DNA from: Echinostoma caproni
Taxonomy: Eukaryota; Platyhelminthes; Trematoda; Plagiorchiida; Echinostomatidae
Reading direction: 5' to 3'
Assembly (NCBI GenBank): GCA_900618425.1
Contig: UZAN01039632.1
Coordinates: 69,464-131,468 of the forward strand
DNA: 62,005 nt
Part shown: piece after piece, positions 11,440 through 23,640 of the stretch
Position numbering within the stretch: position 1 is the stretch's first letter
Layout: each line of letters begins with the position of its first letter
Position numbers and translations under genes: made by a program
Notes under the pieces: model-generated
Databases searched by the model: none
The model's input: only the letters and a program-made list of their open reading frames with translations
Told to the model about the DNA's origin: nothing

Positions 11440-13555
11440 GGACCTTTTGTTTCGTGGTTGCTTTTTGTATCTTACCTGTCTTGCGGGTCGTTTGGAAGCC
11501 TCCTCCACGGAGAACCTACTGTGAGAAGTGTGTCCTACCCTTTGTGCATTGAGAGCGTCTGTGAGCGACCAGGGATCGTGCGGTCTTTTATGAAGAAGCT
11601 AATTGTATAAGAACTCAGACTGCGTTGCCCGGAATCAACCTGCCAGTGTGTTTCGAGTGGATTCAGAATTGGAGTCGGTTCTGCATACTACAGATGCACA
11701 GTTTGGTGTAGCGCAGTCAAGGTCAGTCACAGGGGTACACCTCTCCATTGGTGATGTTCTCAATCAACGACCTCGGTCAGAAACTCTCTCACTTTGTCAA
11801 ACGATTAAGTTTTAGCCCGTAGCTTCTATCTTGAAAATATTTAATCAATATAGTAGGTATGTCCACTTTTACATAATCATTTCCCAGTTTAATATAATGC
11901 TAGTAGATGGAGATTCAAATTATTCAAGATGAAACTGTTTAGCTCACTTGATTTTCCAAAAATTCTAAGCTCATTGACGACGGTATCCCAACGGCAACGC
12001 AACTAATAATGGACACACCGACTGCAACCTTGTGAGAAACTGAAAGAAAAGTGGAATCAATAGATTTAAGGTGAACATTTATTCATGAAGCCTCTCTGTT
12101 CAGTAAGGACGACCAGATAGCACAGTATCTTGCAATGACTCAAACGATGGGATAACGACACATACATTTTCGCACATTGGAAACGCTTTCCTAATGTAGA
12201 ACGAAATTTCAGGCGGAAAATTGTTTTCAATAACTCATAATCATGGCGTTGCAGTTTATATGAGGGAACGAACCCTAGGGGTTGGGAGGAGAACAGTAGA
12301 ATTTATGGAATCGTTCACTTCGTGCATGCGTGTCTGTGTTTGTGAGTGTTGTTCGCCTGAAATTGTTGTGTTATAAACGCGAGTATGGGCATATTTCGAA
12401 ATTCGAAGCTTTCCCAATGTGCCTAGAGTGTTTGATTTTGTGACTGATAACCAAAGAAAAGACGGCTTTCGGGTGAAATATTTTGATTGCAGTTGGTGTT
12501 CAAAGAGAAGCGTGAAGTCAACGGTTTTTCTTCAATCAAGTTTCATCATGTCTAAAGAAGGAAAGATAAACCAACCAAGGATGAAGAGCAAAAAGAGGTG
12601 AATTTTGTTTCTTGAATATTGTTGATTATTTTGGAGAAAAACAATATGTAGAGGTGGAATTTAAGTCCCAAAATACAAAATGTGTGTAGTCACTGTTATT
12701 CAACTGGTCCTACAGCTTGACTAGGATCTTTGAGGGAAACAGATTTAGGGACATAATTGTGACGCAGTTAACGGCTGGCATTCCTTCCGTTGGGGGCATT
12801 AGATCATCTTCCCATAGAGTTCAGACGTTTGAAGTGTAGCAAGCATTAGTCCGATAAGCTGCATAAAAGCGCAGTTGTGTTTCGAACCGGAGGCGACTAA
12901 CTATCAAAACCACGAACTTACTTAGATTTCAGTTTCATCAGTTCATGCATATTCAATCTTAGAGTGAAGGCAGGTTAAGAAACACTCACAAGATCGTTTA
13001 TTAGGGTTATTATTATCCATATACTACGAAGTAAATTAACATCTTACTCCGTACCTCAAAGATTGTAACTGCACTTCAAACATGCAGAACCTAACTAAGG
13101 TAGTGAAGGCTTTGATTCAACTGCATTTGTTTCTTCCACATCAGTAGCTAACATCCTTGTGTTTTAAGGTGCTACTCACATTTGTGAGTAGTTCACAAGA
13201 GAATGTGATTGGCTGTTTCCTTCAAAGGTCACAAATGAATAAAACCTGTTTGATAGGATTACTGTGCCCAGTAGGATAACTGTGACAATTTACATCTACT
13301 GTTGGACCGTTCCATCAACTATCCTGTGTGCCTCTGGGAATTCTGAATACTCGTTCCAAATGAGACATTTTGTTGTATGTATGCCGATTTACCGATACCC
13401 TGACCGTTATTCATAATAAATAACTATCCTCATCCAGGCACTGCCTTGTGGAAGTTTTACACTGGTACTCAAAGCGATCTCTGACAAGCTTCTCTGTGTC
13501 TTTCGTCCCTACCGGCACGTAATATCAAAGAATAGATGTGGGGTATAAATGAAGC
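11440..13555. other. No gene recognised
   Basis: Non-coding. A plus-strand frame at 11603-11815 and one at 12419-12601 lack convincing splice context or domains. Confidence 0.35.
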
Positions 13556-13559
13556 TTAA

Positions 13560-14185
13560 TCGATGTTATTCAGGTCTTGCAAACGCGCAAATTACTTCTG
13601 TAGTAGGACTGTTTCAAGAGCGACCTCACCTCTAACGCGTTGAGACACCCGGCGAGACACTGAATGAGCTGGGTCAAACAATTGTGATGACCGAGCAGAA
13701 AAGACGATGAGCACGTCTACTGAACCTATTGTGTATAGCCACACAAAATGACCACGGTGGAGCAGCGGGGGTCTGTGGTGATCCTAGCCTGAGAGATGAC
13801 GCAAACCACGGAGTGACAGGTTACAGTTTTCGGACAATCGTGATGAATCAATCTTTCGAGTGACGTCAGCAAGGCGAGTACCTGTCACAGCTTCTGGAAT
13901 ACAAACCATAGGCCGAGTGTACCAACCAGTCAGAAACTGTGCGGCTCAGACATAAGCTGAACAACACCAGAAATACTAGTACGCCATTGGCAGAGGCTTG
14001 AATAACCAATGAACTTATTCTGCAAATATTATCCATTACCCTTGACTTCTTTCAATAAACGAACTGCTGCTATTCCTGTGGCCTTTTCCTCGCGTCTCGG
14101 TTACTGTCGTACTAGTGCCAGTACGATCCAGTGCTTACGTGTAGTCTGTGATTTCTAATCCGTGATTCGTATTTCGTGATCAGTG
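13560..14185 (+). repeat. LTR-like dispersed repeat, copy 1
   Basis: Aligns by eye with 52390-52815. Shared blocks include cttgaataaccaatgaactt/gcctgaataaccaataaacc, then ccttttcctcgcgtctcggt/tcttttccttgggtctcggt, then gtaatccgtgatttgt-like sequence. The AATAAA-like sites followed by a T-rich downstream block resemble the R/U5 region of a retroviral-type LTR. No internal gag-pol is present, so a solo LTR is the simplest reading. Exact termini and target duplication are not resolved. Confidence 0.45.
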
Positions 14186-14289
14186 AATACCACAATCACT
14201 AAAGTGTCTCACTCATGGAATAACTAATTGATAGTGGACAGACATACAGATGGGAAATAGTGATTGAATTGTACCCTTTCGTTCTGTTG

Positions 14290-14343
14290 TTGTCATTAAA
14301 CGTGTATGAGTGTTTTGTGTTGTCATTAAACGTGTATGAGTGT
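14290..14343. repeat. Two-unit tandem repeat, period 30
   Basis: A 24-base block (ttgtcattaaacgtgtatga then gtgt) is repeated exactly at 14290-14313 and 14320-14343. Confidence 0.9.
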
Positions 14344-14773
14344 CCCAAATTGTCAACAAAGCCCTTCGCGAGTATACTGCTAGTGGGATACAATAGAGTC
14401 GGCCGAATACCCGTTAACGATCACATAGCCTAAAGGTAAGGTGTGAGGGCCTACACAATGTACGCCTCGGGCGATTGACTGGTCTTTTCTTCGGCTATCG
14501 TCCTCAGTATTCAGAACTGCATAGTGGACTGATGTTTGACGGAAACTCTAGCGTGGATTTGTTTCTGCTTGCCCATATATGATGTTCAAAATGCACTAGT
14601 TGGATAGGAGTGAAAGTTATACAAATAGGGCGTACTCTTGAAATGCGCGACACAAATGAGGACGGACGGTTTCTCAGATTCCGTGCCTTTTGGTAGAGTC
14701 TTACAACAGAGCCACAAGTGACATCAACTGTCTACGTCAACTTCTACGAGGTCACTCGGGTTTTCATCGGCAG

Positions 14774-14839
14774 TCCCTAATCTCCTCTTCGGGGAAGATG
14801 ATTGTATTCGAGGTCACTGTAAAAACTGAAGGAAATAGG
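14774..14839 (+). CDS. Candidate exon of plus-strand gene (beta-rich segment)
   Basis: Acceptor-like sequence gggttttcatcggcag precedes an open frame that reads SLISSSGKMIVFEVTVKTEG and could end at AGG|GTTCGT (phase 0 to 0). The pattern resembles a beta strand of a PKD/REJ-type extracellular domain. The phase would match the next candidate exon at 21693 (phase 0 in). It is short and the donor is weak. Confidence 0.2.
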
Positions 14840-15119
14840 GTTCGTCACTTTGCCATATTTTTCTGTATGTTGAGAAGGGTGACTATATTCTGGAGCATTT
14901 TGCCGACCAAAACATTGGAAGATTTAGATGACGCAAGTTTTGAGCGTCATCTGAATCTGCGCTTGGAGCCTAGTTGAATACTTTCAGCAATAGAGGGGTT
15001 TCCAGATAAATGGTGATAAATAGTTTGCTTGGGATGACGTTCTAATAGCATTCAACTCACAGTTACTTGAGAGCAGATCACAACAAAATTAAGATGGTTT
15101 GAAAATTCGTTTACATTTC

Positions 15120-15625
15120 TGTCATCTGAGTAGTTTCTACAACAAACCTCTGCTGACGAAGCCCTACTCACTGTCTTCTCGTGGCGGAGGTGTTTTCCCA
15201 CCAAAGTGAGAGAACGAAAAACTGACATCTGGGGCTATAACCGAGTTGGAGGACCACTGGTAGTTCACCTAAGAAAGTTGGCAAAAAACCCTGATTCCAA
15301 ACCAACCAAGAGGAAGCGTACGAACCACACACACACCTTTCTGGTTGTGGTAGTGGTTACCGGCTCGATTGGCCATTGAGGTGTATTGGCTACCTTGGAC
15401 GTTTGACCCTATCCGAAGGGCGTATGATCCGCCCCGCTGCCCTGCGGGTCAGGTTTCGGCTACTCAAACGCTCCGGTTGTGGATTCTTCAAGAAAATTCA
15501 TCTACCTTTGCCTGGGCAACCTGGCAGTATTCAGCCCACAAGCCAATCATGGAACTTTTTTTCTGTTTATAAAGATCACTATACCATGATTTGCCTGGCA
15601 CACAGTCTGTCCTCAGACAAGTGTG
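15120..15625 (+). repeat. Dispersed repeat D, copy 1
   Basis: About 500 bases shared with 25600-26045 and 55765-56300. Landmarks are tctgctgacgaagccctact, tcacctaagaaagttggcaa, ccctgattccaaaccaacca, gcgtatgatccgccccgctg, and the end accatgatttgcctggcaca. The 3' end segment is repeated again, diverged, at about 15665-15745 (accatgatttatttggcaca), so the element carries a partly duplicated tail. It has no obvious coding capacity; the class is unknown. Confidence 0.65.
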
Positions 15626-15662
15626 ACATATAATATAATTATATAATATAGTATAATAATCA
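15626..15662. repeat. AT-rich, near-palindromic stretch
   Basis: Run of TATAATATAATTATATAATA type between the two tail copies of repeat D. Confidence 0.7.
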
Positions 15663-16638
15663 CATGCAGATTATGGAACGCTTTTCATTTTTCTAAAGAT
15701 TTTTGTACCATGATTTATTTGGCACACAGTATGGATTCAGACGTGTGTGAAAATAAAACAAAATATTGATCATTTGCGTTGTTGAGTAAATGATCATTTC
15801 ATACCGCACTTGACTGCCTATTCCTCATCGTTTTGGTTAAATGACGGAACCAGCGGACTCAATCCGGCGTCCTCAGTTGAACTAAGTGAAAAGTGATATG
15901 ATTTGTTTCAATTATTCCATTTCTCTGAGTGACGGTAACGAATTCCCAGGAAAAAGGACTGCAGTGGATGTTAGCTAAGCTATTTTATTAAAGAACTGTA
16001 GGACTTAAAATGTTGTGTCTCATATCCTTAGCTTGTTGTCATATAATATTGAAGATTATCGTTGGATTTGGGTTGAATTCACAGTGCTCTCAAGTTCTGT
16101 GGTAGTGCCATTGACAAGTATTTCGTAACTGATGAACTTCACAAAATTGACGGTCTTCATCAGCCTCCTAAAATTAGGTCTTTGATGCACCATAGGACTA
16201 ATATTTATGTCAGGATTATCTCATAGCAATGTTCCCATCATTTCAGGTCAGGCATAACCGGAAACGCACACCCTAAGTTCACCCCTGTTGGTGGTTGCAC
16301 CAATCAGAAGTCAAACAATCGGAAAATGATACCTTCCGCAGGGACAGTCTATGTTGCGGCCTTTAAGCTTCTGTAGCCGATACCACGCACCGTGGGAATG
16401 AAGACAATGGTCTCAGGATCGCTCGTAAGTATCTTACAATTCAGTTGATATTATTCTTGTTCTTGAAACCTATGAAGGTGAACTACAGTACTGACCGATT
16501 GTGATGCACTAAAATATTTTCTTTCTCATCACACTGAGTTTCGTTATATTCATAAACTGCATTAATGCATTAGGTATGGACAATAATTTATCTCCTGTCT
16601 ACTTTGCTCTATGTAGTTTCTAGGCTGAATGATTGTTA

Positions 16639-16976
16639 NNNNNNNNNNNNNNNNNNNNNNNNNNNNNNNNNNNNNNNNNNNNNNNNNNNNNNNNNNNNNN
16701 NNNNNNNNNNNNNNNNNNNNNNNNNNNNNNNNNNNNNNNNNNNNNNNNNNNNNNNNNNNNNNNNNNNNNNNNNNNNNNNNNNNNNNNNNNNNNNNNNNNN
16801 NNNNNNNNNNNNNNNNNNNNNNNNNNNNNNNNNNNNNNNNNNNNNNNNNNNNNNNNNNNNNNNNNNNNNNNNNNNNNNNNNNNNNNNNNNNNNNNNNNNN
16901 NNNNNNNNNNNNNNNNNNNNNNNNNNNNNNNNNNNNNNNNNNNNNNNNNNNNNNNNNNNNNNNNNNNNNNNNNNNN
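16639..16976. other. Assembly gap with matching edges
   Basis: 338 N. The nine bases before the gap (tgattgtta) are the same as the nine bases after it. Confidence 0.95.
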
Positions 16977-17312
16977 TGATTGTTAATTAAACGTGTCTGA
17001 CCTCGTATGCCAAGATTAAATAATCTCAGCATGAAAATCGCAAACTTCATCAAGTATAAAAAGTATCATATTATAATAGGAATGACTCAAGAATTACCCC
17101 AAACTATTTCCATAAACCCTTGCCATTTCGATTGTTTGTTATGAGGCATTATTTTATCTCATTTATAGTCCATTATAGCAATTCTATTGAATAACCAAAT
17201 GAAATTCTTTCACAACCCGGATAAATTACGCTAAATAAGTTTTCATAACAATAGTCTATGTTTGATGGCTAACTCATTGAATACGAAAAATACCATTTTA
17301 ATCAAAGTCAAC

Positions 17313-17424
17313 CTTAAAATCACGGTCATTTTTGTGCACAGCTTTGCTCTTAACTTATTATGGTCCAGGTCAACCACAACTGACGAAATGGGAGTATCGG
17401 CCACATTAGGAACCATTCCATCAG
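17313..17424 (-). CDS. Candidate exon, unknown protein, minus strand
   Basis: A strong acceptor (ttttcctgatttgtttgtactcag with a pyrimidine tract) opens a 112-base frame with DGMVPNVADTPISSVVVDLD near its start, ending at AAG|GTTGAC (phase 1 in, 2 out). The SSVVVDLD strand pattern is not a transporter helix. It cannot follow directly on the 25174 exon, which leaves in phase 2. It could be unrelated to the transporter or simply spurious. Confidence 0.2.
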
Positions 17425-17466
17425 CTGAGTACAAACAAATCAGGAAAATCAATGCTATAAATAATC

Positions 17467-17590
17467 ACCAAGGCGTGTTTATTATTAGTTGGAAAAAAAT
17501 TACTTCAGTGTAAATACTGTTGCCTATAACAACCCACAAGTGTTTCACAGGAACCCGTTGCTTCAGTTTCGATTAGATTTGTATAGTTCC
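17467..17590 (+). repeat. Dispersed repeat F, copy 1
   Basis: About 120 bases shared with 27197-27315: caaggcgtgtttattattag/caaggcttgtttattattat, then cccacaagtgtttcacagga, then ccgttgcttcagtttcgatt. Same orientation in both places. No terminal inverted repeats seen. Confidence 0.75.
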
Positions 17591-18284
17591 AGCATTGCAA
17601 CCAATAGTTTCCAGGTATTCCTCTCTCATTTTACCACAACCACTTAAAACGATTCGATCGCAAACACAGACGATGGATCTACTTTGCGAATAAATAGCCT
17701 CTTACGGCTCTGATAATCTGAGCAAACCGCATAGGTTGATCAGTAGAATGTGTGAGTCACAACCGAAGTGATATCATACACCAGCTGGGATGTCCATACA
17801 AGCACTATTACCAGGTAACCGATAGCTTATCCACTTGCACTGACTTGCACATCAGACAGCCTTGTGCGAAGCATTTTTCGTTTGCCAACGGATTGGATGA
17901 ATTTCGAGGTGAGGCTTCCGAAACAACGTAACCGTTCTTGCACACCAGGTTGTTCGTTTCAGAAGGCGCACAGACCTACTCATGAGTAACTTCCGTAAAT
18001 ATGACTAAACTTGATTATAACTAAATTAGCGATACATTGTACTTGACTAGTGTGCAATAATGCAAACGGACTCACTATCTCGAAGTTAATAGTTGTATTC
18101 TGCACCTCTGTGCTCCCTCCCAATTTTCTGAGGAGATGTGCGGCTTTTAGCAGCATCAATACATTCATTCCATTCTCACCTGCATGTTGTCTGGTTTTAA
18201 TGTTCCCCTGGTGACTCCCTACATTTTGTGTATAAGCCAGAAACGTTCTTTGCATGCTGCGCCCCAGTGATGCACTTCACTTTA

Positions 18285-19260
18285 AAATCTTCGGACGATT
18301 CCCAAAAATCATTTCTTTGTGTTTTCCTGGATTATTCATCCGCTTTCGATTCCGTTACATGATCTCTTCTTCGTCGAAAGTTACAATCGCTCGGTTGCTC
18401 TATCACTTTATTGTCATGGCTGAAAGACTATTGCTCACGGAGGATTCAAAGAAAGAAGATAAGTGGAACTGTTTTAAAACAGTTGGTGGATAATTCTGGA
18501 GTCCCTCAGGGTACCGCGATGTCTCTATATTTATTTTCAGCAATAATCAGTCACCCACCCACCAGCCAAGACCTTTATATATATGCTGATAATCTGGTTT
18601 TGTGCAAGAACATCTCAAACCAATCTGACGTGGATTTATTTTTTGATAGTTTATTACAAGTACCATCATTCTCAAACCAATCCGGTCTCCAGCAAAATGA
18701 TTCGAAATGCTCTGGTTGCGTTTTCAGTCAGTCTTTCCTGGTCTGAAGATCCCTTGAGACCTTCAGTCATCAAATACGCACCCATTTCGTGAACGCACGC
18801 ACCACCGAATCCCTAGGAGCCATCACAGAGCGCATTCTACGGTGGTCCTTTCATGTGCTAGCCTGGGTTGGTAAACTGCGTCGCTTATCCTTCCAGATAA
18901 GCCAGCCACAACTATTCAGTGTAAGGTATTTAACTATATTTTCTTTTGTTAATCAATGCATTTTTCTTGCCATGCATCATTCTTCACACGTTATTTTCCC
19001 TGGTCAACTAAACATGGATTCCTCTACCCTTCACCTTGGTTCGTTATTTTTATTAGTTGTCTTTCCTTTATTCCCATAAACGTTCCGATCAGAAAATTGT
19101 GTGATTTTCATATTACTTCGTGTGAGAATTTCGCCCATAAGTTACTTAAGAACCTCCAATCCTTCACTCGATCCCGACCACAATCTGTTTGCCGTTCCCA
19201 CGGTACAAATCAATCCCGTTATCGGTGCTTAGCCCGGCAAAAGCATTCATCGTAATTGAA
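18285..19260 (+). mobile_element. Non-LTR retrotransposon fragment (RT domain)
   Basis: Reading across frames gives the ordered motifs of a LINE reverse transcriptase. FLDYSSAFDSV (motif A) lies near 18330, LLSWLKDY near 18405, and SGVPQGTAMSLYLFSA (motif B) near 18500. YIYADNLVLCKNISNQSD follows near 18575-18625, where the catalytic YADD reads YADN. Then comes SLLQVPSFSNQSGLQQNDSK. The post-RT helix region is around 18860-18925. The YADN change, an early in-frame stop and several frame changes show it is inactive. It resembles the 6030-6720 copy in opposite orientation. Confidence 0.8.
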
Positions 19261-19776
19261 CAGTGACCTAATTGACAGGTACTCTGACTGACAAGAAGAA
19301 GATCCTGAGCGAACTTCTCCTGAATCTACAAATACGATCTTTTGTTGAAGTTTCAACATTGCTTAATATTTTTTTTCTTTATTTATTATTCCGTTGTAAA
19401 GGTGAACATTTTTGACTGAAATGTAATAATATTTTCTTACACAAATCATTACAATACAATACAATATAAAACAATACAATAAAAGACAAAATAATAGTAA
19501 CTGATTCATATTAATAGAAAGTGTAAAACTTACGACCGATATCTTTAAGAGTCGCAACGTAGACCTGAATCTCAGCAATAAGAGAACTAATCCCGGCAAA
19601 CGAGAGACAGAGAAAAAACAGCGCACACAACACTCGTCCAAAGATGCCAACTTTGGAGAATAGGACAGGTATCCTAAATTGACGAGCGGGGGGAAGAATG
19701 GCAATTCTTGAGAAAGTGAAAAAGTAAAAGTGTTATGTCCAAAGTTGTAATGGATTGATGAGCACACAATGAATTA

Positions 19777-20521
19777 AGCAACGCGTTTATTGTAGAAGGC
19801 GCTCATGTAGCCGATTCATAGACCGGGGATCAAGCAGAAACATGTAACAAGTAGGAAGCCAGGCGAGCAGGCAGACCAACACAAGCTCAAATGTCACACT
19901 ACATCCAAATGCTGTTAAGCCGGCATTCAAGAAGTCAGCCAATCGATTAATCAATAAATCGATCAAGCAATCTGGCCACAGGCATGTATGACAACGTATC
20001 AGTCAGTTAGAGGCAGCGACACCAGCTCTCCTTCCACAAATTAGGAACATGTAAAACAACAAATCAAGAAATAGTGATAACTTGTGTAGTTAAAACAATG
20101 TCTTCCAAATGTCACATATTTTGAAGAGATCAAATTTTTCCTGGTGTTCTTAGTGCAGTCCCAGAATGTTTTCTATTTGGATAGTCAGTTCTGTGTTGGT
20201 ACGAGCAAGGACTAGGACATGAAATTTGGCGTCGCGACCACTGAACCTGCAAAATGTTTGGTTTCCAGTGTGGAAGGAGAGGTGATGTTGTGGTCTGTAT
20301 AACTGACTGATCCGTTTGCCATTCAGGTCTATGGCCAGATGGATTGATCGATTGATTAATTGATCGATTGGCTAAATTCTTGAATGTCAGCTTGATGGTA
20401 TTCGGATGTGACGTTTGCGCCTATTATGGCCTGCCTGCCTTCCGACGTGTTTCCAGTTTCTGCTTGCTCCTCGGTCTATGAACCGGCTACATAAATTTTC
20501 GTCTACAATAAACGCGTTGCT
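19777..20521. mobile_element. Non-coding DNA transposon with long terminal inverted repeats
   Basis: A 745-base element with long imperfect terminal inverted repeats. The left end AGCAACGCGTTTATTGTAGA at 19777 is the reverse complement of the right end ending at 20521. Inverted similarity continues inward for about 200 bases with indels: tagccgattcatagaccggg against the complement of ctcggtctatgaaccggcta, and the AATCGATTAATC/GATTAATTGATCGATT blocks near 19945 and 20350. It is flanked by TA on both sides (19775-19776 and 20522-20523), as expected for target duplication by Tc1/mariner-type transposases. No transposase frame is present, so it is a MITE or foldback element moved by an enzyme encoded elsewhere. 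Confidence 0.8.
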
Positions 20522-20529
20522 TAGTTTAT

Positions 20530-21690
20530 TGCATCATTATCTCTCTACTTAAACAGGGACAAAAGTAAGAAGGAATTAATTTCTTTCAATTAACCAAATC
20601 ACAAAACAAATTTGAAAATTATACCTGTAAAAACAATCTGAAACTGACGTGCCCGGATTTCTCTCATTCAACTGCATCAAGTTGCTAAAGTATTTAGGTG
20701 ATCCATAAAATTCATCTGTCGATAAGGATGTAAGCTCTCCTCATACCTCAGTTTTGAATTTGTACACAATATGGGTGTGTTTTACTAAAAAAATGCGATA
20801 ATATCAGTTTTCTCGCAAACCTTAAATCAGACAGTTTATTGATTAACTCTTGATGGAATGCTTGGCTTGGCTTCAAATTTCTTCAGGTCAGATGTGTCCT
20901 CTCTTCCCTGCTTGGAGCTAAACCTGGGAAATATTCATGGTTTGATAAATACCAATAGAATAAATTGGTATTTCATTGTGAATATGCACCAAATTGAAAT
21001 GAGCTGGTATTTCAGGTTTGATCGATAAAGAGTATGTATGTGTTTAGAACTCAAGTCTTTGATACTCTCATTGTATGTGGAAAAGCCCTTTACTGTGGCC
21101 TCCCTATCTGTATTTGACAGTGCTGGGCCGTTAACTATGCACGCAATCAAATAGACAGTAAAATATCTTTTAACGTTACCAATAAAAACAATCAGCGCAA
21201 ACCAATGCGACCGCAGTGGATAACTTGATACTTAAATTAAATACAGAATCGTTTTACATCTATCATAGTACTTTTCATTGCGATTAGCTTTCAGATATAC
21301 GGATGATATCAGGAGACGTTGAACATGTCAACCGCGATTTGTGTGGCTCTCCATTTCTTTTTACTTTTCAACTGGATGAAACTGCTAACCGACGTAGGTT
21401 TTCAAATTTCATGCGGATAATGAGTGAATTCTCATGAAGGGAAGCGCAATCCAGAACAACAAAGTACCTTGACCTTGGTATTTACTCGTCGATTGGCAGA
21501 GAGTTATGAACAACAATTTAACTTATCCCGCTTATCGTCCTCTAATTCCCGTGGGCACTCAAAGGCCCAGGTTTTATGGCTCACGTTTCAATGATATTTG
21601 GATTCGCTTCAAGTTCTCAGCTGCAAAGTGTCAGCAAACACTTCCATCTAAAGACTGAAACGAGATCCTTCTGCAACAATTACTGATCGC
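20530..21690. other. No gene recognised
   Basis: AT-rich non-coding. A minus-strand open frame at 20935-21150 has neither splice context nor domain. Confidence 0.35.
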
Positions 21691-21692
21691 AG

Positions 21693-21897
21693 TTTCGCTT
21701 GTTTCAATGTCGAACACAGGGGACAATATGCCTAAACTCTGGAGGTGTGACATGGATAATTCCAACCCAAAATTTCATTGTGAATATGCCGAGTAACTTC
21801 AATTCAAATTACGTCTTCGTGCTCAGCAGTCCACAGCCTCGGAAGACAACCGCAAAGCATAAGGGTGTAACAAGGCTTCACCTATCAAACATACCAG
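21693..21897 (+). CDS. Candidate exon of plus-strand gene (REJ/PKD-like?)
   Basis: The acceptor-like acaattactgatcgcag opens a 205-base frame with two cysteines (FQCRTQGTICLNSGG) and then NFIVNMPSNFNSNYVFVLSS. It ends at a good donor, CCAG|GTGAAT (phase 0 in, 1 out). The Cys pair followed by Y-x-F-x-L beta strands resembles REJ-type extracellular modules of polycystin-1 relatives, but I cannot align it formally. Its exit phase fits the next candidate at 24202. A shorter alternative frame through the same bases ends in a stop. Confidence 0.35.
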
Positions 21898-22479
21898 GTG
21901 AATGTCAGTCCGGTACTTCCAGGACCGGTCGTTTGAATGATTTTCACGATTGCCGATCGTGTCAGACAGGGATTGTCCGCGACCAGAGTGGAAAAGACCG
22001 TTGAGAAGAGTGTGATGGAGGCGTAAACACTGTAATGATTGGTGTGGGGCAGGGGCGGAGTATAACATTGAATAGGAGAATCATTCACAACGCTCGCATT
22101 ATAATGAGATGAATATCTACCTCAAGCAGACATAAAGCGCCTTATGAGGTTGTTAGAGTCACCGACGACGACGTTCATGGGTAATTTCAATTTCTTCAGA
22201 ATAAGTTATGGAGTTTAAAGTATCTGTTTAATCAACTATCTGGATGTAAAAATGAGCTTCTGTGAGCCACAATGATTATGTACCCAATCGGACTGTTGAA
22301 GCATAATACAAACCTTTTACGGTAGAAAACTGTGCTGTTTCTTCGGTAAAGCGAACAATAACAACCAAACACTAAATAAGTATTAGTTGAGAGGTCAAAC
22401 CAGCTGTCTAGTGCTTCCTAGCTTTTTCGCTCACGCCTCATTTACACGACGAATTCATCACCAAATCAGGTTTAGTTGA

Positions 22480-22770
22480 TTGAAACTGACCATGCATCAG
22501 ACTTTACGCTCACGCACAATCCTCAGTTCTTCTAGTCACCCATACACTCCGAAACACTAGACTCGACTTTTGCTTTACTTAAAGCTCACCAGGGGTGCAT
22601 ATACACCGTCCCGTCGGGGCTTTGAACTCCAAACCTACCCCAATGCAAGCGGGTGGATTACCACTGTTCCAACCAGCTGTAAACTAATGCTTCCGAGTAT
22701 ATGGCTGACCACACGACCTGAGGTTTGTGAGTGAAGGGGAAATCTGAAGGATGATTAGTTCCAATCAATA
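22480..22770. repeat. SINE-C copies in inverted arrangement
   Basis: The left arm (22480-22670) is the reverse complement of the SINE-C body and head (cacaatcctcagttcttcta, caccgtcccgtcggggcttt). The right part (22685-22765) is the body in plus orientation (gagtatatggctgaccacac, gaaggatgattagttcc). The same head-to-head arrangement is seen at 29511-29843. Confidence 0.6.
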
Positions 22771-23249
22771 TCGATTATCCAACACCACTACACGCAAATA
22801 ACAGTGAGTCAAATTTGAAATCATTATTGCTGAATAGAAGCTGAGACCAGTCACAATTCACCAAATCTCCTAATATCAAACTGAAATTTTTGTTTCGTCT
22901 GATTTACAGTTGTGTGGAATTTTACAAGTGCGTAAGAGGAATCGTAATTCCCCTTCCTTTGCCTAATGTTAAATCAGAGAAAGAAAAACCAACCATCCAA
23001 AGTATTATCGAGAACAAACATCGTCTGACTGCTTTCTTACCCCATTGCGTATAGTCTCCTGACATATCGGTGTTTTTTTCATTAGAACGCAAAAGTTCAG
23101 GCGATAGGTTATCCTCTACAGTTTTACAACTGCAGTAAAAGGCATACAGGTCACATTTTGTTTGTAAGGTGAATTTTGTCGGGTAAAAAACAGATGAAAC
23201 GTGAGGTACGAAGTTTGAAAGCACCAGACAGTCGTATTAACCGGGTTGG

Positions 23250-23640
23250 GTATTATCAACAGTGCGAATCTATCGACCCAACTGGGGATCGAACCCGGAA
23301 CCTCACAGCCAATCAAACTGTTTCTCATTTTGAATGTACACGGTATAGCACAATCAGTCTTTGAAAGCCTAGTGCAGGAATCACACCTTGATCGCATCTC
23401 AGCACTAGTTTCCACGGACGGAAACAACCCGAGTTTGCTATATTGTGTACAAGGAAAGAGGACAGCGGTCTGATCAGCTGCCCGGTGACTGAGAGGGTAG
23501 TAAGCTTTCGTTCTACCTTTGAGGTCCCGGCTTCGAAACCCAGTTGGGCCGATGAAGTCACCTTGTCCTGATGAGACCCAATTGGGTCGAAACAGCTGTA
23601 TATTGCTGACCAGTTCTCCAGTTCACATTTCATTTGTTTC
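23250..23640. repeat. Foldback element A, copy 1 (two tRNA-like arms)
   Basis: Left arm on the minus strand (aactggggatcgaacccgga and then cctcacag), a spacer (catctcagcactagtttcca), and a right arm on the plus strand (cagctgcccggtgactgaga, then ccggcttcgaaacccagttg, ending agttctccagttcacatttc). The same order occurs at 53860-54400. Confidence 0.65.

Noticed and set aside
16562..17053. Long open frames across the 338-N gap on both strands
   Set aside because: They are produced by N bases and carry no information; the same holds for frames across 42412-42945.
19363..19767. Minus-strand frame with a run of Leu and Ile residues, considered as TM7-TM12
   Set aside because: It lies in an ACAAT-rich low-complexity region next to the MITE; the hydrophobicity comes from AT-rich sequence and no NSS motif is present.
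22922..23224. Minus-strand frame with a hydrophobic stretch (RCLFSIILWMVGFSFSDL), considered as a transporter TM exon
   Set aside because: It does not match any NSS helix motif, and the phase and splice sites do not follow from the 25174 exon.
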